A stretch of 64,000 bases of DNA from Massilia atriviolacea (GTDB taxonomy: Bacteria; Pseudomonadota; Gammaproteobacteria; Burkholderiales; Burkholderiaceae_D), in the NCBI RefSeq assembly GCF_003953935.1, contig NZ_RXLQ01000002.1, positions 62,001-126,000 on the forward strand, in the 5' to 3' direction. Shown piece by piece: positions 1 through 8,380 of the stretch (positions are counted from its first letter, which is position 1; every line of letters begins with the position of its first letter). Both the position numbers and the translations under genes were made by a program. The notes under the pieces were generated by a model. The model saw only the letters and a list, made by a program, of their open reading frames with translations. It was not told the DNA's origin and did no database searches.

Positions 1-655
1 CGACTGGCAGCAGTTCGTCGACCTGTTTCGCGCCCTGCGTTCGCCAGGGTTGCGCTGGCCGGCCGATATCGCGCTGGCCACGAACTGGTACCTGCCGCAC
101 CTTGAACGCCTGCATGACGACGCCCAGGTGCGCGCGGCCGACGTGGAACAGTTGGCGCGCCTCGCATCCGGCCATGGCTCGCGCGAAACGTTCCTGGCCG
201 AGATCACCCTCGATCCGCCCGAAGCGACCAGCGACCGCGCCGGGCCGCCCCTGCTGGACGAGGATTACCTGATTCTCTCGACCATCCATTCCTCCAAGGG
301 GCAGGAGTGGAAGTCGGTGCACGTGCTCAATGTGGTGGACGGTTGCATCCCGTCGGATATGAGCACCGGCAATTCGGACGATATCGAGGAGGAACGCCGC
401 CTGCTGTACGTGGCCATGACGCGCGCCAGGGAGCATTTGCACCTGGTGGTGCCGAACCGCTTCTTCATCAAGCAGCAGGCGCAGATGGGCGACCGGCATG
501 TGTACGCGGCGCGCTCGCGCTTCATTAGCCCGGCCATGCTCAAGCATTTCGAGGAATCGGTGTGGATGACGGCCGACACCGCGCAAAGCAGGAAGCCGAT
601 GCCCGACAGCGTGCGCATGCTGGTGCGCGAACGCGCCCGCAATGCCTGGAAGTAA
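1..655 (+). CDS. UvrD/Rep-family DNA helicase, C-terminal part (5' end outside window)
   Basis: This is the C-terminal 217 codons of a superfamily 1 helicase; the reading frame is open from base 2, so the gene starts upstream. Visible motifs are helicase motif V (TIHSSKGQEWKSVHVLNV) and motif VI (EEERRLLYVAMTRARE), whose arginines contact ATP in UvrD/PcrA/Rep proteins. The tail after motif VI is short, about 75 residues, with no nuclease domain, which fits UvrD-like proteins rather than RecB or AddA. Such proteins unwind DNA 3'-5' during repair or replication restart; which paralogue this is cannot be decided from the fragment. It is convergent with the response regulator gene that follows, with a gap of only 6 bases. 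Confidence 0.9.
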   Translation, partial: DWQQFVDLFRALRSPGLRWPADIALATNWYLPHLERLHDDAQVRAADVEQLARLASGHGSRETFLAEITLDPPEATSDRAGPPLLDEDYLILSTIHSSKGQEWKSVHVLNVVDGCIPSDMSTGNSDDIEEERRLLYVAMTRAREHLHLVVPNRFFIKQQAQMGDRHVYAARSRFISPAMLKHFEESVWMTADTAQSRKPMPDSVRMLVRERARNAWK

Positions 656-661
656 GCGCCT

Positions 662-1564
662 TTACGCCGGGCAAGCCTCCAGCACGGTCGCCACCGCCAC
701 GTATTCGTAGGGGGCGCCGCCGGCTTCGCTCAGGGCCTGCACGGCGCAACGCAAGTGCAGGGGGCTGCCGTCGCCGGCCTGGGTGTGGATGTCGCCCGAC
801 CACTCGCCATCGCATGCCAGCGCCTGCACGATCTGGCTCGCCAGCGGCGCGGGCAGGGGAGCGGCCTGTAACGCCTGGAGCGCGCGTCCGACGAGCTGCT
901 CGCGCGTCTTGCCGCTCAGCGCGCACAGGCGCGCGCTCACATCGCGGATGCGCCCTTGCGGATCGAGCTTGAGCACCAGGGCTTGCTGTCCGACCAGTTC
1001 CTGCACCCGGCGCGCCTCGGCCAGTTCGGCCGCCAGGGCGGCCCGGTCGGCTGCGGCCGCCTGCAGGCCCGCATACGCGCGCAGAGACGCGATGACGGTC
1101 GTGAACAGCTTGCGCGTGGTCAGGTCGGCCTTGGACCAGAAGTCGTTGATGTCGTAGTCGCAGATGATGCTGTGTTCCAGCGCCTGGCCCGGCTGGCCGG
1201 TGCGCAGCACGATGCGCACCAGCTCGTTGTGCAGTTCGGAGCGGACCCGATGCGCCACCTGCAAGCCGGCATCCGGCGTTTCCATGATGACGTCGAGCAG
1301 CACCAGGGCGATATCGGGCGTGGCGCGCAGCGTGTCGAGCGCTTCCTTGCCGCTGTAGGCGTGCAGGAAGCTCAGGCGGCGGCCCTGGAATTGGGTGTTA
1401 CTGAGTGCGAACTTGGTGACCACGTGGACGTCCACATCATCATCCACGATCAGGATGCGCCAGGGCGGCTGTTCCTGCGCCGGCGACCCCATCGGCTCGG
1501 ACGGGTCGTCGTCCTCGATGAACAGGTCGCCGTTCTTGGGATCGTCGGAAGCGGAAGCGGACAT
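662..1564 (-). CDS. Response regulator: receiver domain, DUF3369-like linker and C-terminal PAS
   Basis: This 300-residue protein starts with an acidic tail of about 35 residues, followed by a receiver domain (ILIVDDDVDVHVVT, phosphoacceptor Asp in LVLLDVIME). The segment containing RTGQPGQALEHSIICDYDIND and LFTTVIASLRAYAGL resembles DUF3369, which normally links a receiver to an HD-GYP, GGDEF or kinase output domain. Here the protein ends instead with a short coiled coil and a PAS-like domain (about residues 190-295), with no enzymatic output. It may act by protein-protein contact. No partner kinase is adjacent. A sigma70-type promoter lies almost on top of the ATG, and no convincing ribosome site precedes it. 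The M25 codon is an alternative start. Confidence 0.8.
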   Translation of the reverse strand: MSASASDDPKNGDLFIEDDDPSEPMGSPAQEQPPWRILIVDDDVDVHVVTKFALSNTQFQGRRLSFLHAYSGKEALDTLRATPDIALVLLDVIMETPDAGLQVAHRVRSELHNELVRIVLRTGQPGQALEHSIICDYDINDFWSKADLTTRKLFTTVIASLRAYAGLQAAAADRAALAAELAEARRVQELVGQQALVLKLDPQGRIRDVSARLCALSGKTREQLVGRALQALQAAPLPAPLASQIVQALACDGEWSGDIHTQAGDGSPLHLRCAVQALSEAGGAPYEYVAVATVLEACPA

Positions 1565-1570
1565 GACCCC

Positions 1571-1599
1571 ACACTATGCCAGCGGGCGCGCTTTGTCAA
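1571..1599 (-). promoter_or_regulatory. Sigma70-type promoter of the response regulator gene, giving a near-leaderless message
   Basis: On the minus strand TTGACA (1599-1594), a 17-base spacer and TAGTGT (1576-1571) precede the response regulator. The predicted transcription start (about 1564-1566) coincides with the ATG at 1564, so the message may carry almost no 5' leader. Confidence 0.5.
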
Positions 1600-1778
1600 A
1601 GACCGCACGACTTATCCCCTGTTTTGCCGGTTTGTAGGAATTTGCCGAACGGACAGTTTGTGACAAGCGCATGCCAAGTTTCAAGTGACTGATTTCATTG
1701 GCTATTTTTTCTGCCTTCAGAACGGGCATTTTGTAGAAACCCGCATGAATCCGGGCTTTACGGGGTGCCGGAGAGCGC

Positions 1779-1813
1779 TTATCCACAATGTTATCCACAC
1801 TTCTTGTGGATAT
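1779..1813. promoter_or_regulatory. Group of three DnaA boxes
   Basis: Two perfect TTATCCACA boxes on the plus strand (1779-1787 and 1791-1799) are followed by an inverted box TGTGGATAT (1805-1813). The starts are spaced 12 and 14 bases apart. TTATCCACA is the high-affinity DnaA consensus. The group lies 27 bases beyond the stop of the HD hydrolase gene and about 215 bases upstream of the response regulator. No AT-rich unwinding element or dnaA/dnaN gene is nearby, so this looks like a DnaA-binding regulatory or titration site rather than an origin. Confidence 0.6.
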
Positions 1814-1840
1814 CTGCAAAAAGCCTGATAAATCCGTGGC

Positions 1841-2452
1841 TTAGGCCTGGGCTGGCGGGGTGCTGCCGGCGCCGCGCCCGGCTTTCCTGCGCGGCGGCGA
1901 CTGCGCCAGGTGTTTCAATTCCTCGAAGCGGTCGAGGAACAGCGTGTAGGCGCGCTCCGGCCCGATCGGAACGATCTTGCCAGCATGGGGCGCAGGCAGG
2001 TGGCCCCAGTCGATCCAGGCGGCTGGCAGCAGGTCGCGCAGTTCGGTGGCCATGCAGACCAGATCGGCTTCCTTGACGGCCGCCACGTCGTCGTTGAAGC
2101 CGAAGCGCTGCCTTAAGGCATGTTTGATCGGATGGACCCGCTCCTTCACGTACTCGCGGCCCAGCATGACCTTGACGGGCGACGGCCAGTCGCCGAGGAA
2201 CTCTTCGCAGTCGTGCATCAGCGCGGCATACGCCAGCTCGGGCGCCACCAGATAGGAACTCATGACGCAGTGTTCCGCCACCGAATACCAGGGCCTGGCG
2301 GCGCCGCCCCAGCGCGGTTGCGAGGCCAGGCACAAGGCGATGTCGGTGATCGGCAGCCCGCTCGCGTCGGGCGCGATCAGGTCCAGCACGAAGCCTGAGG
2401 GCAGCAGGATTGCCGTGCGTCCATCCGGCTTGTTGAGTAAGTCGAATTGCAT
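1841..2452 (-). CDS. HD-domain hydrolase (YfbR-like phosphohydrolase)
   Basis: The protein has 203 residues when started at the ATG giving MQFDLLNKPDG; a longer reading adds an Arg/Trp-rich segment that looks non-coding. The HD signature is visible: a first His in VAEHCVMSS, His-Asp in ALMHDCEEFLGD, and a later Asp in VKEADLVCMATE. HD proteins of this kind are metal-dependent phosphohydrolases, often acting on (deoxy)nucleoside monophosphates; the substrate here is inferred only from resemblance to YfbR. The C-terminus is Arg/Pro/Ala-rich. The gene follows the MFS gene by 70 bases on the same strand, and its 3' end lies next to the DnaA-box group. Confidence 0.8.
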   Translation of the reverse strand: MQFDLLNKPDGRTAILLPSGFVLDLIAPDASGLPITDIALCLASQPRWGGAARPWYSVAEHCVMSSYLVAPELAYAALMHDCEEFLGDWPSPVKVMLGREYVKERVHPIKHALRQRFGFNDDVAAVKEADLVCMATELRDLLPAAWIDWGHLPAPHAGKIVPIGPERAYTLFLDRFEELKHLAQSPPRRKAGRGAGSTPPAQA

Positions 2453-2522
2453 GATTGCGCTGTTCGCGACGAGAGTGGGTACGCCTGCAGTGTACTGTTT
2501 TTGCCCGAAGCGCGGCGTTTCG

Positions 2523-3722
2523 TCAGGGTGCCGCAGCGAAGCGATGGCGCGCCATCGCCAGCGCCAGCATGATCGCCAGCACGGCAATCCCGGCGCCGAG
2601 GTAGCTCAGCGACGACAGGCCGAACTGGGCAATCGCGGCGCCGCCGGCAATCGCGCCGAGTCCGGTGCCGGCGTTCGCGGCCGAAATATTCATGCTGGCC
2701 GCCAGCGCTTGCGCCGACGCGCCGGCTTTCATCACGCGCACCTGGCAGATCGGAAACAGCGCGGTGTAGGCCAGTCCCCACACGGCCAGCGCCAGGGCCA
2801 GCCAGCCATGGCGATTCACCGCCAGCAGGGTCGCGAGCATGGCGCCGACCAGGAGCAGCAGGCATACCACTGTCGCACCGAGCGGATGGCGATCGACCAC
2901 GCGCCCGCCGATCCCGTTGCCGACCATGCCGACCGCGCCGAAACCCATCAGCCACCAGCCGACCTGGGCTGCGGGAATGCCGGCCAGCCGTTCGAGCATG
3001 TCGGCCAGGTAAGTGTAGGCCGTGAACATGGCGGTAAACACCAGCACCGACAGGGCGACGTGCGCCAGGAAGCGGCGGTCGCCGACGATGGCGCCCTGTT
3101 TCTCGCCGGCCCTGGTGACTGGCGCCGGCAAGGCGGGCATGAAGGCCTGGATCATGCACGCCATGAGCACCGATAGCCCTGCCAGGATCCAGAATGTGTT
3201 GCGCCAGCCAAAGGACTCGGCCGCCAGCGTGCCCAGCGGAATGCCGAACACCAGCGCGGCGGAGATGCCCAGGTAGACCTTGGCCACGGCGCGGCCCGCA
3301 TGCCTGGGGCCGGCCAACTGGCCCGCCGTTTCGCTGGCGGTGCCCCAGAACACCGGCAGCATCAGGGCCGGGATGAAGCGCGCCAGCGCCAGCACCCAGA
3401 TGTCGGCCGACACGGCGGCCAGCGCGTTCGAGGCGCCGAACACCAGCAGGATCGCCACGAACAAGCCCTTGCGGCCGACGTGCGCCAGGCGCGCCGTGAG
3501 GAAAGGGCCGAACAGCATCACCGTGAAGGCGAACAGGGTCACCAGTTGGCCGGCAGCCGAAATGGAAATCCGCAAGTCCTGCGCCAGCGCCGGCAGCAGG
3601 CCGAGGATCAGGTACTCGGTGGTGACGATGACGAAGGCTGCCACCGCCATGATGGCAATCTGCAGGCCGGAACGCGGATTGTCCAGCACGGCTGCGCCCG
3701 CCGTGAGTGTCGATGTGTGCAT
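2523..3722 (-). CDS. MFS efflux transporter (AraJ/DHA1-like)
   Basis: This is a 399-residue inner-membrane protein starting at MHTSTLTAGA, with about 12 hydrophobic segments. Motif A-like residues follow TM2 (LTARLAHVGRKGLF), and the TM1 region reads FVIVTTEYLILGLLPALAQDL, typical of the arabinose-efflux/drug:H+ antiporter 1 group. It probably exports a small hydrophobic or sugar-like compound; the substrate is unknown. It is divergent from the LysR gene, with a 98-base shared promoter region holding a perfect inverted repeat, so the LysR protein very probably controls it. An 18-residue upstream extension is possible but would overlap the promoter region. Confidence 0.88.
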   Translation of the reverse strand: MHTSTLTAGAAVLDNPRSGLQIAIMAVAAFVIVTTEYLILGLLPALAQDLRISISAAGQLVTLFAFTVMLFGPFLTARLAHVGRKGLFVAILLVFGASNALAAVSADIWVLALARFIPALMLPVFWGTASETAGQLAGPRHAGRAVAKVYLGISAALVFGIPLGTLAAESFGWRNTFWILAGLSVLMACMIQAFMPALPAPVTRAGEKQGAIVGDRRFLAHVALSVLVFTAMFTAYTYLADMLERLAGIPAAQVGWWLMGFGAVGMVGNGIGGRVVDRHPLGATVVCLLLLVGAMLATLLAVNRHGWLALALAVWGLAYTALFPICQVRVMKAGASAQALAASMNISAANAGTGLGAIAGGAAIAQFGLSSLSYLGAGIAVLAIMLALAMARHRFAAAP

Positions 3723-3776
3723 GTCTTGTCTGCAAAGGAAGTAGGCCGACAGTGTATTGGCGAATCGCTTTCGCAT

Positions 3777-3797
3777 TGATGGTAAGATTTACCATCA
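3777..3797. promoter_or_regulatory. LysR operator between the divergent MFS and lysR genes
   Basis: A perfect dyad TGATGGTAA-N3-TTACCATCA (9-base arms) lies 23 bases upstream of the lysR-type ATG and 54 bases upstream of the MFS ATG. It contains the T-N11-A arrangement expected of LysR-type regulators. Binding there could repress lysR and control the transporter. Confidence 0.7.
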
Positions 3798-3820
3798 TTC
3801 ATGAATCAAATTCACCAGGC

Positions 3821-4747
3821 ATGTTTTCGTCCGAGCGCCTCAAGGGGATCGACGTGTTTGTCAGCGTCGTCGAGCGCGGCAGTTTCGCCTCGGCGGCCCT
3901 CCGCCTCAACCTGAGCAGCTCTGCTGTCAGCAAAAGCATTGCGCGGCTGGAAAGCCGGCTGGGCACGCGCCTGTTCACCCGCACCACGCGGCGCCTGGCC
4001 CTGACCGACGCCGGCACTGTCTTTTACCAGACCTGCCTGCGCGTCCTGGCCGACCTGGAAGAGGCCGAAACCCTGATCGGCGCCGAGCTTGCGCAACCGA
4101 CCGGCCGCGTGCGCATCGACCTGCCGGCCTCGTACGGACGGCTGCACGCCTTGCCGCTTCTCCTGCAATCGCTGGCCGGACACGACTTGCTGCTGCCGCA
4201 TATTTCCTTTTCCGACCATTTCATCGACCTGGTCGAGGAACGGGTCGACATCGTGGTGCGCATCGGTGGTCCGAACGTATGGCCGGCGGCCCTGGGCCGG
4301 CGCTATCTGGGATCGGAGCGCCTGGTGTTCTGCGCCGCGCCAGCCTATCTGGCGCGCAAGGGCGTACCGCTGACCGACGCCGAGCTCGACCAGCACGATC
4401 GGGTGGTCTACGGCCGCGCGGACGGGCTGGTCAATTCCTGGCTGTTCGCGGTCAGCGAGCAGGGCGCGATGGAACAGCGCTTCATGCAAGGGCGCATTGC
4501 CGTGGGCGATGGGGAAGGGCAGACCGCCGCCGTCCTGGCCGGCCTGGGCATCGCCCAGCTGCCCACCTGGCTGGTCAGGCAGCATATCGAACGCGGCTTG
4601 CTGGTCGAGGTCTTGCCGCAGCTGGCGACCGACGGCTTGCCGATGAACGTGGTGTGGCGCAAGGCGCGCCAGCATCTTCCCAAAGTAAAACTGTTACTCG
4701 ATGTATTGGGCAGCGCGCTGACGCCTGCCGGCGCGGTGTTGGCGTAG
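3821..4747 (+). CDS. LysR-type transcriptional regulator
   Basis: This 308-residue protein starts at MFSSERLKGIDVF. The N-terminal winged helix-turn-helix (residues 6-65) contains SFASAALRLNLSSSAVSKSI and the linker GTRLFTRTTRRL, the LysR hallmark. The rest is the periplasmic-binding-protein-like effector domain, of the CrgA/DsdC-like subgroup that senses small ligands. The gene is divergent from the MFS transporter, and the inverted repeat between them is the likely operator. The upstream reading frame is open, but this ATG is the one that gives a standard LysR N-terminus. Confidence 0.93.
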   Translation: MFSSERLKGIDVFVSVVERGSFASAALRLNLSSSAVSKSIARLESRLGTRLFTRTTRRLALTDAGTVFYQTCLRVLADLEEAETLIGAELAQPTGRVRIDLPASYGRLHALPLLLQSLAGHDLLLPHISFSDHFIDLVEERVDIVVRIGGPNVWPAALGRRYLGSERLVFCAAPAYLARKGVPLTDAELDQHDRVVYGRADGLVNSWLFAVSEQGAMEQRFMQGRIAVGDGEGQTAAVLAGLGIAQLPTWLVRQHIERGLLVEVLPQLATDGLPMNVVWRKARQHLPKVKLLLDVLGSALTPAGAVLA

Positions 4748-4862
4748 CGCCGCTGTTGATGGCCGTCACTGAAAACAGCCGTTGCGCTGGCACTTCTGTT
4801 GTCATTCCATTACTGTGACTGCGGCAACTAATTCGCCGTCCCCCTCACTCCGGAGAATCAGC

Positions 4863-5150
4863 ATGGAAACAAACGATATGGCCTTAACGATGTTCCTCAT
4901 GTCCATGTTCGGGATGTACATGATGTACCTGAAGCAGGATGAACAGAACCGCAAGCTCACCCGCCTGGAAAACATGCTCAGCACGGTACCGGGCGCCGGC
5001 GATGGCTACAAGGACATCCATCCCCGCGTCAGGGCCAAAATCCATGCCGGGGAAATCAGCGGCGCCATCATCCTGCACCGCACCATCGAAGCCATTTCCT
5101 TTGCGGAAGCCGATGCGGCGATCCGAAGCTATATGGCGCGCCAGGATTGA
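4863..5150 (+). CDS. Small membrane-anchored protein of unknown function
   Basis: This 95-residue protein starts at METNDMALT, with a GGAGA ribosome site 6 bases upstream. Residues 6-23 form one Met-rich hydrophobic segment (MALTMFLMSMFGMYMMYLK), probably a membrane anchor. It is followed by a charged stretch (KQDEQNRKLTRLENML) and a small C-terminal domain with HPRVRAKIHAGEISGAIIL and ISFAEADAAIRSYM, a pattern similar to ribosomal-protein-L7/L12-C-like fragments. I do not recognise the family with certainty. The 3' end overlaps the convergent c-di-GMP gene by 22 bases. Confidence 0.7.
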   Translation: METNDMALTMFLMSMFGMYMMYLKQDEQNRKLTRLENMLSTVPGAGDGYKDIHPRVRAKIHAGEISGAIILHRTIEAISFAEADAAIRSYMARQD

Positions 5151-8100
5151 TCCGGACGCGCCTCATCCGCACCGAGCAGGGCGGCAAACTCCTCCGCCGC
5201 CACCGGCCGGCTGAAGAAATAGCCCTGCACCTCATCGCAACCCGCGCCATCGAGATAATCGAGCTGTTCGCGGGTTTCGACCCCTTCCGCCACCACCGTG
5301 ATACCAAGGCCATGCGCCAGCGCAATCGTGGCCTTGGCAATCGCCGCGCTTTTCGCATCGTCGGTAATATTGCGCACGAAACTCTGGTCGATTTTTAACT
5401 TATCCAGCGCAAACCGGCTCAGGTAGCTGAGCGAGGAATAGCCGGTGCCGAAGTCGTCCAGCGCCACCGCCACGCCCATCCCGCGCAGCTCGGCGATCTG
5501 GGCCATTGCCAGTTCCGCTTCCTGCATCAGCACGCTCTCGGTCAGTTCGATGGCCAGGTAGCGCGCCTGCATCCCGCTTGCCCGCAAGGCACTCTGGACG
5601 ATGGACGGCAGGGTGCCGGCCGTGATCTGGTGCGCCGAGACATTCACCGCCACCGGCAGCGCGCGCAGCCCCGCGTCCTGCCACGCCTTGTTCTGCGCGC
5701 AGGCGGTGCGGATCACCCATTCGCCGATCTCGACGATCAAGCCCGAATCTTCCGCCAGCGGAATGAATTCGGCCGGCGATACCATGCCCAGCTCGGCGCT
5801 GTGCCAGCGGATCAGCGCTTCCGCGCCGCACACCCGCTTGTCGGCCAGCCGCAGCTGGGGCTGGTAGAACAGCGAAAATTCGGACCGGCCGAGCGCGCTG
5901 CGCAAACGGTGCTCGAGCGCCATCCAGTGCAGTGCGCGCGTGTTCATTTCAGCCGTGAAATAGCGGAAACTGTTGCGGCCGCTGTTCTTGACGTGCGACA
6001 GCGCCGTGTCCGCGTTCCGGATCAGGTCGCCCGGGTTGACCCCATCGAGCGGATACAGCGCAATCCCCACGCTGGCCGTGACCACCACCTCGTGCCCCAG
6101 CAACTGGCAGGGCGCGGCCACGGCGTCGAGCATTTGCTGGGCGGCGGCATTAATGTCGTCGTTGTCGTCCACGTGCGACAGCACCATGACGAACTCGTCG
6201 CTGCCGATGCGGGCCAGGGTGTCGCCCGGATGCAGGCGTGCCAGCAGGCGCTGGGCCATTTCGCGCAGCAACAGGTCGCCGGCATCATGGCCGATGCTGT
6301 CGTTGACGCGCTGTAAGCGGTCGATATTGAGCAGCAGCACGGCGATCGCGCGCTGGCCCTGGTGCGCCGCCTCGATCGCCTGTTCCATGCGGTCGTTCAG
6401 CAGCGAGCGGTTCGGCAGGCGCGTCAGCGGATCGTGGTTGACCATGAATTGCAGCTGCTCGTTGGCTTCCGTGATATCGCTCAGGTCGGTGAACACGCCC
6501 ACGTAACCGGCCGTGCCGTGCTCCGCGCTGGACACCGCGCTGATTGTCAGCCACTCGGGAAAGACGTCGCCATTCTTGCGCCGGTTCCAGATTTCCCCGC
6601 GCCAATGACCATCGCGGGCCACCGTTTCCCAGAGTTGCCGATAGAAATCCATATCGTGCAGGTTCGAGCGCAGCATGCGGATATTGCGTCCCAGCACATC
6701 CACCTCGCTGTACTGGGTGATGCGTTCGAACGCCGCGTTCACCGCCACGATATTGCTGGCCGCGTCGGTAACGACGATGCCGTCGCGCGTGCAGGCGAAC
6801 ACGCGCGCGGCCAGTTCCAGTTTGTCGTCGGCCTGGCGGCGCTCTGTGACATCCTGCAAGGTGCCCATCAGGGCGGTGACGTTGCCGGCCGCATCGTGCA
6901 CCCCCGTGCTGCGCGAATGAAAGTAGCGCAAGGGTCCGAGCGCGGGATTGCTGCGCAGCTCGCCCGACCAGTTCATGCCATGCTGCACCGCCGATGCCAC
7001 CAGGTGGCGGTCGTCCGGATGGATTTTTTGCAGGAAGACATCGAGCGCGGGCGGTTGTTCCGCCAGCGGCAGTCCCAGCAGCCGGTACATCTGCTGCGAC
7101 CACTGCCCGCTGCGGCTCACCAGGTCCAGGCGCCAGCTGCCGATCAGCGCCAGTTGCTGGGCCGCCCGCAGCGCCTCGTCGCTGTTGAGCAGCGCCTGGT
7201 TCAGGCCATATCGCTTGTGCAACTCGCGCATCGCCCAGGTGCTCATGCCCGCGAGCACCACCAGGAAAGCCAGCGACACGCCGATGTAGGCGCCGGCCAT
7301 GCCGTACCAGTCGGCCAGCAGTTCGTCTTCGCCCAGGCCGACCACCACCACCAGCGGGCGTCCGCTGATGCGCTGGTAAAAATACAGGCGGCGGATCCGG
7401 TCGATGCTGCTGTCGGCGATGTAGCTGCCGGCCTCGGCAGTCGCGCCGCCCTCGTGGAAATTCGGGAAGAAGGTCAGGCGCTTGCCTTCGGCCGTGGTGG
7501 CGGCCGGCATGCGCAGCATGAGCACGCCGTCGGTGCGCACCAGGGCCACCACCCCATCCTTGCCGACCTTGACCGAATCGTAGAAGCGGCGCAGGTATTT
7601 CGGTTCCAGGGCGGCCACGATCACCCCGCCAAAACTGCCGTCGGGACGGGTGATGCGGCGGCTGAAACTGATGAACGGCACGCCCAGCTTGCTGATGATC
7701 GGGCCCTCGATGTGCATGCCGTAGGTGGGCTGGTCGCTGTGGATGCGGAAATACGCGCGGTCCGACAGGTTGTAGCTACCTGGCAATTTCTGACTGTCGT
7801 GAATCATATTGCCGTCGGCATCGAGCAGCCAGATGGCGCGGATGAAGGGCAGGTTGGTGATGCTACTGTCGAGCAATTCCTCAACCAGGCGCTTGCGCTC
7901 CGCCGGCCCGTGCGGCGCCATCTGCACCGCCTTGATGGTCGTCTGCATGGCCAGGTCGACCGCGAAGATGCTGTCGACCGCCTGTTCCTCCAGTACCTTG
8001 ACAAGGATGCGCGCGCTGTTGCTTTTTTGTGTGATGACGTTGTCGCGTGCATGGACCAGCTCGAACACGAGATTGGCGACGATGCCGACGAAGATCAGCC

Positions 8101-8176
8101 CGGCAAAACCGAGCACCAGCAGGGTGACCCCGCGCTCGCCGCGACTGGCGGTACGAAGGGCAAGAAAGGGGTTCAT
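5129..8176 (-). CDS. Membrane sensor c-di-GMP protein: dCACHE-PAS-PAS-GGDEF-EAL
   Basis: The protein has 1015 residues. TM1 (17-39) and TM2 (about 291-313) flank a periplasmic Cache sensor (DRAYFRIHSD, ISFSRRITRPDGSFGGVI). Two PAS domains follow (about 335-450 and 455-570), then GGDEF (580-745) and EAL (755-1005). The cyclase signature is GSDEF (658-662), and the product-binding RxxD site five residues upstream is missing. The EAL domain keeps the catalytic set: EALIRW, VAVNVSA, ELTES, DDFGTGYSS, LKIDQSF and VVAEGVET. The simplest reading is a ligand-sensing c-di-GMP phosphodiesterase with a weak or regulatory GGDEF. It is a single gene, divergent from the rhodanese gene. Confidence 0.92.
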   Translation of the reverse strand: MNPFLALRTASRGERGVTLLVLGFAGLIFVGIVANLVFELVHARDNVITQKSNSARILVKVLEEQAVDSIFAVDLAMQTTIKAVQMAPHGPAERKRLVEELLDSSITNLPFIRAIWLLDADGNMIHDSQKLPGSYNLSDRAYFRIHSDQPTYGMHIEGPIISKLGVPFISFSRRITRPDGSFGGVIVAALEPKYLRRFYDSVKVGKDGVVALVRTDGVLMLRMPAATTAEGKRLTFFPNFHEGGATAEAGSYIADSSIDRIRRLYFYQRISGRPLVVVVGLGEDELLADWYGMAGAYIGVSLAFLVVLAGMSTWAMRELHKRYGLNQALLNSDEALRAAQQLALIGSWRLDLVSRSGQWSQQMYRLLGLPLAEQPPALDVFLQKIHPDDRHLVASAVQHGMNWSGELRSNPALGPLRYFHSRSTGVHDAAGNVTALMGTLQDVTERRQADDKLELAARVFACTRDGIVVTDAASNIVAVNAAFERITQYSEVDVLGRNIRMLRSNLHDMDFYRQLWETVARDGHWRGEIWNRRKNGDVFPEWLTISAVSSAEHGTAGYVGVFTDLSDITEANEQLQFMVNHDPLTRLPNRSLLNDRMEQAIEAAHQGQRAIAVLLLNIDRLQRVNDSIGHDAGDLLLREMAQRLLARLHPGDTLARIGSDEFVMVLSHVDDNDDINAAAQQMLDAVAAPCQLLGHEVVVTASVGIALYPLDGVNPGDLIRNADTALSHVKNSGRNSFRYFTAEMNTRALHWMALEHRLRSALGRSEFSLFYQPQLRLADKRVCGAEALIRWHSAELGMVSPAEFIPLAEDSGLIVEIGEWVIRTACAQNKAWQDAGLRALPVAVNVSAHQITAGTLPSIVQSALRASGMQARYLAIELTESVLMQEAELAMAQIAELRGMGVAVALDDFGTGYSSLSYLSRFALDKLKIDQSFVRNITDDAKSAAIAKATIALAHGLGITVVAEGVETREQLDYLDGAGCDEVQGYFFSRPVAAEEFAALLGADEARPDQSWRAI

Positions 8177-8380
8177 GGAAGTGCACCTTGATCGATTGTG
8201 CAGGCCTTCACCGCGCCCGCCATGGCATTCTGGACCCTGTTTTCATGTCTGTTATATCAGAACGCGCATGAGTAATAAAGCAGGAATTGTTGTACTCGAT
8301 GAAACTGTTGGCGCATGGTTCCGGCGCATGGCGGACGCGACCATTTAAAATAGCGGGTTTGCGTTTTGAAAAGTCCGCCC

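Noticed and set aside
1779-1813. DnaA boxes as a chromosomal origin
   Set aside because: There are only three boxes, no AT-rich unwinding element, and no dnaA, dnaN, parAB or gidA gene nearby.
1574-1819. 81-residue minus-strand frame between the response regulator and HD hydrolase
   Set aside because: It overlaps the response regulator promoter and the DnaA boxes, has no ribosome site and no recognisable motif.
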